Positions 50,408-64,000 of a DNA stretch of 64,000 nt are shown here, in pieces (within the stretch, counting starts at the first letter, position 1; each line of letters starts with the position of its first letter). Below the pieces are notes generated by a model that was not told where the DNA came from, searched no databases, and saw only the letters and a program-made list of their open reading frames with translations. Origin of the DNA: Auanema rhodensis (lineage: Eukaryota > Nematoda > Chromadorea > Rhabditida > Rhabditidae); assembly GCA_964057225.1 (NCBI GenBank), contig OZ059899.1, positions 11,594,001 through 11,658,000 of the forward strand, written 5' to 3'. Made by a program: the position numbers and the translations under genes.

Positions 50408-53400
50408 ATGGCCAAAATTAAGCAAGTAGTCTTGCTTTTGCTTATTTCACATTTCATCGTTGCGTTGAAGGAATACAATAATGAATTGGTTAGTTAGCTT
50501 CTTTATTCTTTCTTTTTTTGTTATCATTAATCAATAGTAAGCTTTTGAATGTTTCTATTTACTTTCTAATGTATTAGATGAAATGAAAAAGAAATTATTT
50601 TAATTGACGGATCTCAACATGATTGTGTTTATATGAGTCTTTTCCAAACAATTCTTCCAGTCATGACATAAAAGAGTCATAACAGCATTTCATTATTTGA
50701 CTGCTGTTGCCTATTATCTTAATTAGCCGTAATAAGATTAATCAAAAGGGGATTTGCCGTTTTGGGATTGATCACTTGCGTAACTGACGAATGCGAAAGC
50801 GTGAAAAGGTGCACAGCAGGAACCGCCAATTTTCCTTGAAAGCAACAACTTGCTCCTCTTTTGTACCTATAGCGGGTTATTAGGCTAGCTCTAATTACAT
50901 CTTTTCCTCGTTATTTACATCGGTTTCCCTGCTTTTTAGTCAAATGTGAGCATTTTTTTCTCCATTTTTTGGAGTCAATAATGCTGAGTATATTTAACTT
51001 CTAAATAAGATATGGATATTACCTTCAGTTATTTATGAGTTTCTCGTTTGTTAGTGTATGAAAGTGAAAAAGTAATTTTTATAATCAAATAGTTGGGTCA
51101 GATGGAATGAGGCCTGCTGCTGTTGTGGATGCCGACAACGACATCTGCTCCTTCTTGGCTCCATTCTTTACCTCTTCATAAACTAGTGTATTTCTATTGT
51201 TGAGTAGTAAGATGGTAATACTAAAACGAGAAATGGACATCAGTTTACCACCCAAATCTTAGATACATAGCTTCACCGCACTTCAGAAATATTATTTCTC
51301 TTAGTGACAGATGCTGTTTGTTTAAATACATACAACATGCATATATCGTCCAGTTTATGTTAAACATAAAATTTAGTATAATGATAATTGTAGTCTATAG
51401 ATTTCAACTTAAAATTATGCTTTTTTTAATTCAAAAGAATCAGCTCTTAGTCTTATGAAACTAAGAGTTTGAAATATCTATTATTTGCATCACCTGTATG
51501 ATCACAGGATGGTTATGGTTACAGAAGGCGAGAAACGGATAATTTACCTTGCTTCCATTTACAAACCTTATGATTTGTAATGTATATCTCATGAGATGTA
51601 ATTCAATCCAATCCATATGTACTATGCAAGAGCGTTCAATTTTGTAACTTTGACTAACTGTGTTGGGATAAGCTTGAAGCATGAAGCTCAACTAGAGAAC
51701 AGCTAGGCAATGAATATGAGAATTATTCCCAAATATATTTGAAGTACTACTACATATGTATTGGTTTATTGATAGAAACTGAATAAAAGAGAGAAAAGAC
51801 AGTTTCCGCTGTTCATAAAGCAATCATGTTCTATCACATTCGACAATGATGTTGTCGACAGACAATATTAGCAATAAGAGTCCACATATTGAGCCAATAT
51901 ATATGTTCGGTCTAATGGAGAAAGATGATTTGAAAGATATGCAGATTTTCCTTCAAGCAAGGAGATCGTATCTAAAAGCTATGATGCTCAACCTTCAAGC
52001 ATGAATGAACCATAACAAGCTTCAAACATAACGGAAGCTTGCAAGCATTAATCATCATGCGTTTTCAATGACAACGCAGGGATATGCTGCACAATAAGAA
52101 AATCTATCCATCTTTTCAATGAAGGAAGCATATTGGAGAGATGACCAAACAAAGCCATTACCAATCTGAATGTGAGCTTCTAAGGAAAACAGGTGAACTA
52201 GACGAAAACTCCTTGTTCCTCAGGGCTGTTCAGGCAGCCGTTGTTGTTTAAAGTCGTCAACATAGAAAATACGCATTTTCAACTTACTTTTATGACGTAA
52301 AGGGAAAAAATAAATAAATATGGCTATATATAACTGTTTCCTTTTTATTTTAATACAATATTTCAGAGAGCAAAGTATACGATTAATGAAAATGTTCCGC
52401 AAGGCTGGCTAGTTGCTGATCTAGTTTTGAATAATTTAGCTAGTGTTGGAAGCTTAAGGAAATGGGAAACCTACTTACCATTTGAGCTTACTTCTAAATA
52501 CCAGGTAATACAAGTTTAAATTATTAACTCTTCTACAAATTTACTTCAACTTCAGTTAATCACAAAAAAGTCCGTTAAAAGTTTATCTGGTGAAACTATA
52601 TCGTTAAACTTAACTAGAAAAGATGGTAAAAGTATATCAATTTACGTGGAAATTACCGACCGGTACACATACTTTTAATATTTTCATTTAAAACTTCTAA
52701 ATTTAGACAAGTCGGCTGTAGCCAGAATGTTTATTATGCCAATATTCCTGACTGGAATCAATCACCTTATATTGTGAATTTCAATCATCCAATCACAACC
52801 GCGGAACCTATATTCCATGACTTAGAGTTCAAAAGCTTATCTGTCAACAATGAAATAGAGATCGTATTGAAAACAGCATCTAATAAATACCATAACGTCA
52901 CGGTATTATGCGTATATTAAGTTACTTCATTAACTATTTTAAATTTTCAGGTTCTCATGTTATATAAAACACTTCCACATGATAATATCCATACGAAAGA
53001 ACATGAGATATTTATTGGAGCATTTGACAAATGGCTAGAGGACGATATCCCACTAGCTATATGCAAAGTAATACTTTTCAGAATTTCGTTTTTAATTTAT
53101 TGCTTTCAGTTAAAATTGGAAACTTATCCATCTGTGTTGCCAATTTTCAAAAAAAGGTTTTATGTCTATGATATAGAAAAGATGTCAGACGGGAAATTTC
53201 TTCCAATTCCAATAGATACAAAGTGAGTTCAAAGAGATTACTTTATTTCTGTGTCAATAGAATTTCAACTGGTCCCACCACGGTAATAAGATTTTGTGTT
53301 CATACATATTATTTGATATGATTTTATATATATAATTTTAATTTTCCGAAACCTTGTAAGCTAGTTTCTCTAATCTTTTAATATAAGATATAAGCATATC

Positions 53401-56400
53401 TAATTAGTATTTTAGTTGTTAGCAGGGACTACTACTATTTCTAAAAGTATATTTTGCTAACGTCTTAGTTTCTTGAGACAGCAGTCTGGTATTGTCTTCA
53501 ATGCCGAATGTGTCAATCTGAATTTCCTGACTTTCCTAACATTCGATTGCTTTCTTTCTTATTTGCGGTTAATGGTGCATCAGCAGTGAGCTGGGTAAAG
53601 GAGATGCTTAACCAGATTAGCTGGGAGAGCCTTTTCTATAATACGCGTACTCACGCACTGAAGTATTCCCATTTTCCTATTCCTTATGATGGTAGGCAAT
53701 TTTAACATCCTGTTAGCCGGGCCGGGTTCACCAAACAAATAAGCATCATGGCTAAATTAGGAGGTCAATCCGCTTAGATATAAACCGTGGTTTCAATGGT
53801 TTCCGGGGCTGCTTAATATGATGTTAGAAGAAGTGTCTTCTTCTAATGGGCTAACTAGAAGAAAAGAAGATTAAAATGATTTCAGATTTGGAATAGAACC
53901 TAATGTGAAATATCGACTAGACCCTAATTTAGAGGGTTTTAATGTTGAAGGACATCGGTTGAAAATTGATAATCATGTACTACCAGGGCTATATAACTTT
54001 ACCATAATCGCCTATGATGATCATTCTCAGGTACTGTTTGAAAGTATATGTCCATTTGTATCAAATTAATTTCAGAGAGACCAATCATATATTACTATTT
54101 CATACAAAAATAAACATGAAGTACCAACCAAATTACGCATAGGTAGAGCAACGACAGTTGATTCTACTTGGACTGTTGCTGAGAATTCAGAGCCTCGTAT
54201 CCTTGAAAAGGTACTTGTGTTAGCCTAAGATGCGTTGAACAAAGCATTGTTTCCAGAAAATTCATCTGTCAAGGAATGAGAAGATTATTGGCGCACCTAT
54301 TATTTCTGAGTATTTTATAATTCATAATAATGGCTCTATCGAGATGACCCGTCCTTTAAATTACGAAAAGAATCCTGAATTGACTACAACTATTCAAATC
54401 GAAGGTTCAAAAAGAAGTTAGTAATTTATTCATATATATAGTTGGCGTTAGTTACTGAAAATTTCACATATGGCATGGTTACTACTCTAGAGTTTGTTTC
54501 TAGATTCCCAGTTTTGCGTATTGATATTTTGGGCCAGTCATGATCATATTAGTAAATTCAAAATTACTAGATAACTATATAGTACAGGCTATCATTATAC
54601 TGGTTATGCCAATACGAATTTGTTGAAATGAATCACATAAGCTATTGTTCCTCAGCATCAGCAACAGATGAGATAAAAGATTCTTTGCGCGAAATGCTGG
54701 ATTCAACATTGGTACGGCAGTGAAGGATGGTGCTTCCATTCAGTCTTTTTCTCTAGGGATAGTAAGTATTAAGCACAATGATGTTCACTCATTACAAAAC
54801 ACAATTAGTCCCCGCAGAGTATATGCAAATGGGTATTCCTTTATAATTAGGTTCATAAATTAGGAATGTTGACAACTAATGTCAATTTTCCCACTATTAG
54901 TATTTCTCATTTCAATGCTTCTGGTATTTTTAATTGTTTGAAACTGCATCGGTTTTTATGATTTGAATTTTTCTATGTAATGCCATGCTGACGATTCATC
55001 TTCCCTTATCGTGCAACTACATCGACATATGACAACGTTTCTGGATTCTTTTCGGAAGTCTAAAGTAGTATTTAAATTATACTCATTGCCAGAAAAGGGC
55101 TTAGTGTGCCATCTTGTTTAGTCATTTTTATTTCGAAAATGGTGAATTCCAAGGGATATTGGTCGATCTTCTTGTTTCGAAACACATACCCACTTTCAAA
55201 AAACCTTCATTATATTTAAACGTTTGCTCCATACCAATGAAGCATTCCAGCAACATGCTGTTAACTAAAATTAAGTTTTGTCAAAAATTGATAGACCTTT
55301 TTCATTTATAGAAAATAGACTGAACACCCACAAGGACTTAAGAGTGGATCAACAAAATGATATCCATTGTCTATTAGGACCGGGTGTGAACTTTAATATA
55401 ATGGGATTAACTACTTAAGTGGATAGTGCGCAGGCAGTATGGCATGGTTCAGAACAATTCTAGAAGACCGGGGTATGCTGTTATAGCAGCTGCCAAAAAG
55501 ACAAATGTGGGAGAAATAGGGGGGTCACGGTGAAGAAAAATTGCAGACTTGATCCAAGCAGATGGCAAGTCTCGAATCGAAGTCCACATTTTCAACGAAT
55601 CCATATCTGGACATTCGTTACAATCTGCAAAATTCCGGCTTACTCAAAATGATAATTTGTGCTATTGACTCTTTGCCTCCATATACTAACCATCTGGGAG
55701 ATATAATCATATTTGTTCTTATTTAAACAACCGCCAATCTGATGAAGCTGTGAGTAAGAGGAAATTTGGAAATTGAATTAGAGGAGACACGAGTATTGAG
55801 AAGATACATATACATACATATCTAGGAAATCATCTTTGTTTGCTAGTGCATCTCACATAGTTTGCACCTCTTTGGGGCGGGTGGAATAGTTTTTATTCTT
55901 TAAGCGTTGGGTTATAGACTAAGTCTTGGAAATGGTTTAGCCTTTACATTCTGCATAATTCATCTAATTGGTACGTATTGTTCCTGAACAAGTAAAGGAA
56001 ATATGAATTACCAAGAGCTCTTTTATTTTATGGTCAATCGCTTGGTAGTTGAATAGCCAGGTGAGGCTTATACATATTACATTCATTTTGTTTATTGAAT
56101 AATACGCCGTGGAAATAAGAATAAGCAGAGAATGATCATAATCCTTGATTATGTAAGCGAATTCATGGTTTGTAAAGTATATTTACAGTATTTATATATT
56201 GATTGATAAACACATTATTACTTTTTGTGTAGAAAGCTATATATGAGTTATCCATATGCTCTTGGGCTTTGTCATGATGACTTCAAGTATCTTGACCTTT
56301 CAACTGTTTCTCCTGATGACTCGTTACCACCAATCCAATACATTGTAATGTACTGAACAACTAATAGATGTTCATGCTCATTTGTCATATTGAATAAATT

Positions 56401-59400
56401 AATCCAAAATATGTGCCATTAAATTAGCAAAGGCAGACTCACTATAGGAACTCAAATGAGTATGACTTCTAGCTCAAATAAGTTGAACATTATTCCATTT
56501 ATTTGTGATTAAGAATGGACGTCGTAATCTTAAATATCATTAAAAGCAATGATCCAATTATAGCTGAAGATACTGTACAGCATGAAACTTGTTGATGACC
56601 TGTGCTATTGTGACGATTTATATTTGCATTTCATTAAGATGTTCACTATTGTTTAAGTGTATTGCTGAAGGAACATATGTTGTTAAAGAACCATATGGAT
56701 AGTAAAAAAATAGTAGTTGTTTTTTACAACTGCTTAGCCCTTTTTTGGGACAACCATATTGCTATAGACAAATGAGAAATTAAAAATGCTTGTTAATTAA
56801 AAGAAACATTTCAGCGGAATCTCGTAAAATACGCATTGTTGTCGAAGATGTAGATGAACCTCCAGCCTTTGTTAACGGTCCATCTCCATATTTAGCTGTT
56901 GTTCCTTTTGACAAGCCTGTTGGCTATCACGTATATAAGGTAGCGTTTTATGAAATGTCAGTGATAATGAAGTTAATATTTTAAGCTGGAAGCAAGAGAT
57001 GAATATGGTGGAGCTAACTTGATCTATAAATTGGTTAATGTTGAACGTAGGTTTTTTTTTGTTTTATCTCCTTCAAAATTATGTTTCAGCTCCGAACACA
57101 TTCACTATTGACGATGACGGAGTTGTACGTACGGCTGTAAGAAATTATCAAGCTGGTGCGACGTACCGTGTGCTAGTGCAAGCTATCAAGAAAAATCCAA
57201 CAAATTCGTCAAAACCGGTACGTATTCAATTTCAAAATTATGAAAATAATTTTAATTTCCAGTATTCGGATGTAGCTAAGCTCGAAATTCTTGCGGATGA
57301 CAGGCCTCCACAATTTTTGCAACAACATTATGAAATAGTTTTGGCTGAGGATTGCCCTGTTGATACAAGTGTCGTTGATGTTCGAGCTCAACGATTTCGA
57401 GCTGTGCATCAGAATCGATCAAAAGGACCTATATCGTACTCCCTATATACAGCTGTTTCGACAACTGCAGGATCCGAGCAAAAAGAATCGTCTAGTTGGT
57501 TCCGTATTGAGCCAACAACTGGAATAGTATATCTAAAAAGAGCTTTGGATTACGATGATCCTTCTCAACCTAAAGTGCATAAGCTTACAGGTAAGTGAAA
57601 ACAAATGTTATTTTTTTCAATTATATATTTACAGTTGTTGCCTATGAGGATGGAAAGGAAAGTAGTGTTCCTTTAGATATTCACGTAGCAGATGTTAACG
57701 ATAATTCTCCTGAATTTTCAAGACCCTTGTATACTGCACAAGTTAAGGAAGATGTTGAGATGGGAGTCACAATACTGAAAGGTTTTTTTTCAACTGTTCG
57801 TAGATAATATATTCATAAATTTTGTAGTTGATGTGGAAGACAAAGATTCTGGAGACAATTCAAGAATTGTATATTCTGTAGACAATGATAATTTTACTAT
57901 TAATGATAACGGAGAAATATCGGCAAAGTTAAGATTGGATGCTGATCAATTTAAGGAGCGCTTTTTTATTTATCGGTTCAATGTGACTGCTTCGGATTCC
58001 GGATTTCCCAGTTTGAATAGAACTGCTACTGTATGTGCTTTTTCAAAATTTTTAATATGGTTCAGTTTATAGGTCCATGTTCGCACTGAAAATACTAATG
58101 ATGAACCTCCTACTTTTTTACCCAGTCATTTGTACTCTGCTTTTGTGGCTGAAGATGCAGAAGGTGGAACTCCAGTTGTGCAAATTCAAGTAACGATTAG
58201 TGGCATAAATATTTCTAACACATAATTGACAGGCAAGAGATCCAGACCGTGATCAAGTTGAATATGTTTTCATTGATGAAAGAGAACGGGAATTCCAAGA
58301 ACTTGGTTTATTTCACATTGATAAGAATACAGGTGTTTGATTAATTAATTTTTTTGTTCATATAGTGTTTTAGGTCTAATTAAACTGCGTAATGGTGTAG
58401 AAGCACATCAACTAGAGAAGGAAAATTCTCCATATATTTTAAAAGTTAGAGCAAGAGATGACGGTTCATGTTGTAACTATAACTCTGTTCAACACACAGC
58501 TGAAGCAATTGTATCAATTGGTTTGAAGCATTTTTTTGCAAAGTATAATATTAATATTTTTAGCCATAGAAGATGTAAATAATAATAAACCAGAATTTCG
58601 AGATTGTGCACGATATGGCGAGATTGCTAAAATTCAAGAAGGAGTATATAAGAAAAATCCTCCAGTTATCATTAAAGTGGAAGCAACAGACGAAGACTCT
58701 TCAGCCAATGGAGACATAGTTTATTCTTTATATTATGCTCAAACTGAGAGTCGTAAACCATTTGTTATTGATAAGCTTACTGGAGCATTAACACCCTCAC
58801 CTCATGTTATTTTTGATCGTGAAAGCCGCACAAGAGAAGATGTTACAGTAAAGGTAAATTGGTGTATCATATAAGTGTTTTATAATTTATTATAGGCAAC
58901 AGACCGTGGTGATCGGCCTCTTATCGGATTTTGTCAATTTTCTGTTGAAGTGGTTGATGTTAACGATAATTCTCCTCAATTCGAGAGAGCTTCGTATGAA
59001 ACTAGCGTATCTCGTAGTGAAACAGTCGGGTAAACCTAAATTCAGTTTTCGGAATACATATAGTTGTTTTAAGAACATCGGTTCACACAGTTTTTGCTTT
59101 TGATATAGATGCTCCTCATAATGCTCGAGTAACCTATCACTTAGAGAGCGATCCAAGCGCTGGCTCTGAACATATCAAAGATATAACTTATTTTGAGGTG
59201 AATCATGATTATGATTTTTTTTAAAAATATAATTTAAATTACAGTTTAAACATGAAAATTCCGGAGAAATAACATTAATTAGAGAAATCCCCAAAGACAT
59301 ATCGGTATTTAATAGGTGAATGAACAATTTGAATTTGAATATTTTAGAAAGAAAAATTTGTCTTCAATGTGGTAGCAAGTGACAACGGTACCCCGGAAGC

Positions 59401-62014
59401 TCAAACATCAACGGTACCTGTTACGATTAAAATTCATGAAAGGCAACAGATAGCTCCACGGTGGCAATCATCACCCGATTGTAAAGACGTTGTAACTGTA
59501 GTTGAAAATACAGAGGTTTTTCTTCGCGATTCTTCGACAAACTAACAAAAACATTTAGGTGAATAAGGTGCTATTACGGTGCCATGCTTTAGCTGGTGAT
59601 GGTTCAAAGAGCTCTATTTTCTATAAGTTATCGGTAGGCGGTATTAATAGAGCCACGAGTACCGATAGCAAATTTCGTCTGTTCAATAAAATTGAAGATG
59701 GAAGAGAATTTGTTGAAGTAGCAATTATGGAGCCCCTTGATTATGAACAAGCGCAAAATTATACTTTAACACTGACTGCTACCGTAAGAATATTATTTTG
59801 TTCCGATTTATTTAATTTTTTATCGCATAGGATGTTAACTCACATGTATCATCATCAAAGAGTTTCACTGTTCTTGTTACTGATGTGAACGACGTTGTAC
59901 CTCAATTTACAGTTGATTTGTTCACCGGAACTATTGACGAAGGCCTTTCAGCGAATGATTTTTTGAAAAAGTAAATTTGTGACATATTTATTTTTATCAA
60001 TTGGATGAATTTAGAAACGAAGGAAAACCAATAACTGTGGTTAAAGCACAAGATAATGATTCTCCTGGTCCACAGAGTGAAGTGAGTATTGTCAGGTTAT
60101 GATAAATTAATTTACATTTGCATGATAGGTTCATTATCGAATTATTGATATGCATGGCTCCGATGTAACCAAACTGTTCCATATTGACGAGCTTACCGGA
60201 GAAATATTCCCCACCGCTGAGTCAGATTTCGTTTTTTTGCTCGATAAAATTTTAATTTTATTTCAGGTTTGATCGAGAAACTAAAGATATGTATATATTG
60301 ACAGTTGAAGCTCGTGATAACAAACCGTCAGCTTTGCCTGGTGTGAAAGGACCCAACAAGGATAATGTTAAAGTTCAAATTGTAATCGGCGATGTGAATG
60401 ATAATCCTCCATTTTTCAATGGATCTGGATATGAAGGACATGTTCCCGAGAATGCCGATCTGGGCCATGATGTGATTACGATTAAAGCGCATGATTTAGA
60501 CAAACGTATGAATTTTATTACTCCAAAAATATTAAATGCATCTTGCAGATTCCAATCTCAGATATGATTTATCTAGCGCTTACGGAGAAGCAAGAATTCC
60601 TTTTGGTGTGCGAACAGATAGTGGTGTGATATTTGTCAAAGTGATTAGTTAACATATATAATTAAATTTATTATGATATTAAGGAACCGTTGGATTATGA
60701 ACAAAATACTGTTTATCATTTAAAGTTACAAGTATCCGATGGAAAGCATAACTCTTCCACTGATGTCTTCATATATGTTGCTGATGTCAATGATAATGCT
60801 CCTGTGTTTGAGCAGCATTTGTATTCAACTACTGTATTAGAAGAAGATCCTCATGTTCCTAAAACATTGTTTCGAGTTCGTGCAACCGACGCTGATGTAC
60901 AAGAAACAAGTGGAGCTATAGTCTATCAGTTAGAGGGACAGGGTGCTGGCGAATTCTTCCAAATTAATCGCCACACGGGCGAAATACAGCTAGTTAAGGT
61001 AAAAATATAGTTAGTTAAGCTAGAAAAAAAAAGATTTCTTTTTCAGATTTTGGATCGTGATCCTCCGCATGGCGTACCAACTTGGAAATTCATTGTTCAA
61101 GCTATTGATAATAATGGGAATGGACTAATAGGATATGCCGATGTCCAGGTTTGTGACTGACTAGAAAGATTTTTAATCAAATCGTATAGGTTAACCTCAA
61201 AGATATTAACGACAATGCACCTGTATTTGCGGATGATTTATTCGGATATGTGGAAGAGAATCGGGAACCACATTGTATGTTCCAGCTTGAATTATATGAA
61301 GCAAATATTGATTTTTTAGCGACAGAAGGTATATACTTCATGGATGTTAGAGCAACCGATTTTGATGATCCAACAACTGATAATGCTCGACTTGAATATA
61401 GTATCACATTAAACAAAGAAATTAACGGGGAACCTGTATTCAGAATTGATCCAGCTTCTGGAAAAATATTTGCAATGGTTTGGTTACATGTTTAAATTTA
61501 TATATCAAATTTGTTATTTTAGAGAAGTTTGGATAGAGAACTTCCTTCGGAAAAGGAATTTGTTATCGAAGTAAAAGCTACAGATAAAGGAATACCACCC
61601 CGTGAAGGTTTACATGTGCAAAATTGCGTTGTTAGACTAACTTGTATTCTTTAGGCTCTGGAAATGTTACTATTAAAGTTCTAGATAAGAATGACAATGT
61701 TCCTTATTTCGAACGGCAGTTATATGAAACTTCAGTTGTTGAAACAGCTGCTGTAGGGTCAGCAGTGATCAGTGTATCTGCAATGGATGATGATAATGAA
61801 GCCATGTAAATCAACTTTATTCTAATTCTTTTAAATTATTTCCTTCAGTGATAATGTTTTTACTTATCAATTAGCAGATGATTCGAAATATTTTTATATG
61901 ACAACTGACAGAGATTCTTCGAATTCGTATGTTGGCGTTCTTCGAGTAAAACAAGTTAGTTTACTTTACTTAACGAAATATTCGGCTAACACTCATATTA
62001 GCCTTGCTTGATTG
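50408..62014 (+). CDS. hmr-1: Large classical-type cadherin, N-cadherin/HMR-1B-like (3' end outside window)
   Basis: The start MAKIKQVVLLLLISHFIVAL is a signal peptide (exon 50408-50488). Downstream exons (52367-52504, 52556-52662, 52707-52902, 52951-53067, 53110-53222, 53886-54030, 54076-54210, 54257-54416, then many from 56815) join in phase. The first exons encode diverged cadherin-like repeats (TINENVPQGWLVADL, TVAENSEPRILEK). From 57.6 kb onward repeats carry classical Ca-binding elements: ADVNDNSPEF, VDVNDNSPQF, GDVNDNPPFF, ADVNDNAPVF, KDINDNAPVF, plus DxD and LDYE/LDRE. The segment LDRDPPHGVPTWKFIVQAID followed by GYADVQVNLKDINDNAPVF closely resembles Drosophila CadN as I remember it. 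No transmembrane or catenin-binding region is inside the window. It is a calcium-dependent adhesion protein, probably neuronal or epithelial. The last visible exon is a 13-nt candidate at 62002-62014. Confidence 0.88.
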
Positions 62015-64000
62015 GTAAGTAATGCTCGAGTACTCATCATTGAAAAAAAAGTTAACTTTTTGTGAATTAGGTATAATGTATTTTTCCTTTTCTCTTTTTG
62101 CTTTTAGTTCTGACTTCAGTCTATCTTCTTCTTATTCACACTTCAAGTATTTGTATCCCTCAAAAAATTTATTTTTTTCTATTTCTCCTGAAATGCATGC
62201 TCTTCGAACGGTTGACTAACTCTATCGAAATTAGATCACTTTCTTAGATTTTAATACTGATTACCGGTTTATTTTTTAGTTTTCATATTTATGTTTTCAA
62301 TCTTTTCCTCTTGCAGTTCTTGAGGATATTATCAAATTTATGTTTACCATAAATGGTTTCCATCTTATAAAACCAGATACGTCGCGCCTCTTTTTGTCTA
62401 TTGTTACATTTGCTTCATACATCCGATTGCCCATCCAGTCATGTAAAAATTTTAATTGAACTAATTTACTGCAATGTTGGAAAGAACTCGTTGTCAGCTC
62501 ATGATGACCCAGATTTATACGGTGTTTCGCTTTCCTAAGTTGTTTAAATTAGGAACATTTAAAAGTTTGAATTTTCGGATCTTGTTAGATATTAATTTTG
62601 GTTCACTCAAGAAATGTTCTCGTTAGTTGTGATGAATGATTTGATCGTGTAGTGTGGACATTTGGTTTCTCTAGTTTTTGAGCTATACTCGAAGCAAATG
62701 CCGGCGATTTATTTCGCACATCACGCTAGCAAGTCACAGGTGTCCCACTAAAAAGATCATATTGATATTCTAGTGTTGTAATTCAAAATCAGCGATTGTT
62801 CTTCAATCTTCTCTTTAGAAGTGCTTTGTGTTTTTATTTATATCGTGAACTATAGATCCTCCGCTTTTTCATTATTGATTCAACCTTTTTCAAATAGGTT
62901 CATATCAATCATGTTAAGGGTATAGAATACGAAAGCGGTTTAATCACTTTCTATTCGCAATCTTCTCCATCTTTGTTTGCTTTTCTGCTTTGATGTCTTT
63001 TTCACGCATAACCAAGCATACATATATCTTCTATGTAAAAACGGCATTTTGGATCAGTTTTTATCTTTTGTGTAACTAATATAATTTGAATTTTTTTAAA
63101 GAGCCTTATAATCTTCAATATGTATGTTTATGTTCATATCAGGGTTATTTCTTATAATATGATACTATTGGATGTTTATCCCTACGAAATAACAATCAAT
63201 GAACAATCGTTTTCCCAATGACACTTAAAAAGTGCCTAATCCCTCTTATATCCATTTACTTATTCATCCTCAATATCCATTTTCTAATGATATTCAAGGC
63301 AATGTCGGCCTTTATCCTGCTCATCGAATTTGTTCGACAGAATAGAAAAAGAAGATATCTTTATCTAATTTTCATCTTGATATCTAACTCTGCAAAGACT
63401 AAATTTTCAGATTAAAGAGCAGTATCCCTTAATTCCCACTCACTTTGTTTTTTTTTTGAGAGCATGCATCATGTCCTTGACTAACATTCAGTTGCCTTTA
63501 ACTAGAGCGATTTGTACACCTGGTGTATTCTGATGATCGAACGTTACATGAGCTTGTTTTTCGTCTTCTTATGATCTAGCACCGTTTTTAGTATAACAAA
63601 TCCTAAATAATCTAGTATTGCGATCTAGCATCTTAAGAACTTTTGTGTCTTACAACAAGTTTCTTGCCAATCCTTCATGAGTGGCTAAATGGCAATATAA
63701 ATCTGCTGTATACATATATAGCTTGTTTCATCCCTCTGATTTCCTTAAATATTCAAGTATCTTTTTATATTTCGTTCGAAATTTCTCAGTCGTATTGCTC
63801 GATAAAGCGTAATATGAAACTGTCTTTATATTTTTTATTTGCTTTTTACGAAATTACCTAATATCTTAATTCATTTTTTGGAAATTCTTATGAGCCTCAA
63901 TTCTAGTGATCCAGTAGCCCAGATTTCTTAGACCAAACATAGTGTACGCTATAAAATTGAATCTTTCGAGTCTCTGATTCATGTCTCTCTGTGTCATCAG
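62015..64000 (+). other. Probable long cadherin intron
   Basis: After the strong donor at 62015 (gtaagt) I find no further exon up to the window end. ORFs are short and lack splice context. In C. elegans the short isoform HMR-1A starts from a promoter inside hmr-1, so an internal promoter could lie here. I do not see a convincing alternative first exon. Confidence 0.45.

Overview
The window looks like animal nuclear DNA, most likely from a nematode. It is AT-rich, and its genes are cut into many small exons by GT-AG introns that are mostly about 40-60 bp long. It carries an innexin, a nematode-type ATP synthase subunit g (ending GEMIGRRYIFGYLVPSDF), a tandem CCCH protein and an N-cadherin/HMR-1-like cadherin. 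I lean towards an early-branching (clade I) nematode because of the base composition and the presence of wolframin, but that placement is inference. All gene models were spliced by eye from reading frame, GT/AG sites and remembered family features. No alignment was run, so exon edges, and first exons in particular, can be wrong.

Left part (1-9100): two 5' exons of a Ser-rich, basic, transcription-factor-like protein on the minus strand, running off the left edge through a long intron. A long stretch follows without convincing genes, apart from one doubtful hydrophobic ORF. 9100-14650: a divergent pair, a minus-strand NHL/beta-propeller-like protein and a plus-strand secreted or membrane LRR protein. 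14650-22770: wolframin and CFDP1/BCNT lie in tandem on the minus strand, 159 bp apart. CFDP1 is head to head with an FBXO25/32 (atrogin-like) F-box gene. Wolframin is tail to tail with the LRR gene (89 bp apart).

23890-30240: a complete flavin-containing monooxygenase and a DH-PH RhoGEF of PLEKHG5/6 type, both minus. From 30240 to 40920 there is about 10 kb of simple-sequence-rich, mostly GA/CT and TA, DNA with only one possible coding exon (35395-35464). 40920-45590: three compact minus-strand genes in a row: innexin, ATP synthase subunit g and a TIS11-like CCCH protein.

45590-64000: intergenic DNA with a promoter-like GC/CCAAT patch near 47.65-47.73 kb, then a large plus-strand classical-type cadherin resembling Drosophila CadN and C. 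elegans HMR-1B. It starts at 50408 and its 3' end lies beyond the window. The genes do not form one pathway. Shared themes are ER/membrane biology (wolframin, FMO), cell adhesion and coupling (cadherin, innexin), Rho signalling, muscle protein turnover (FBXO) and chromatin (BCNT). I see no CRISPR array, rRNA, convincing tRNA or intact transposon.
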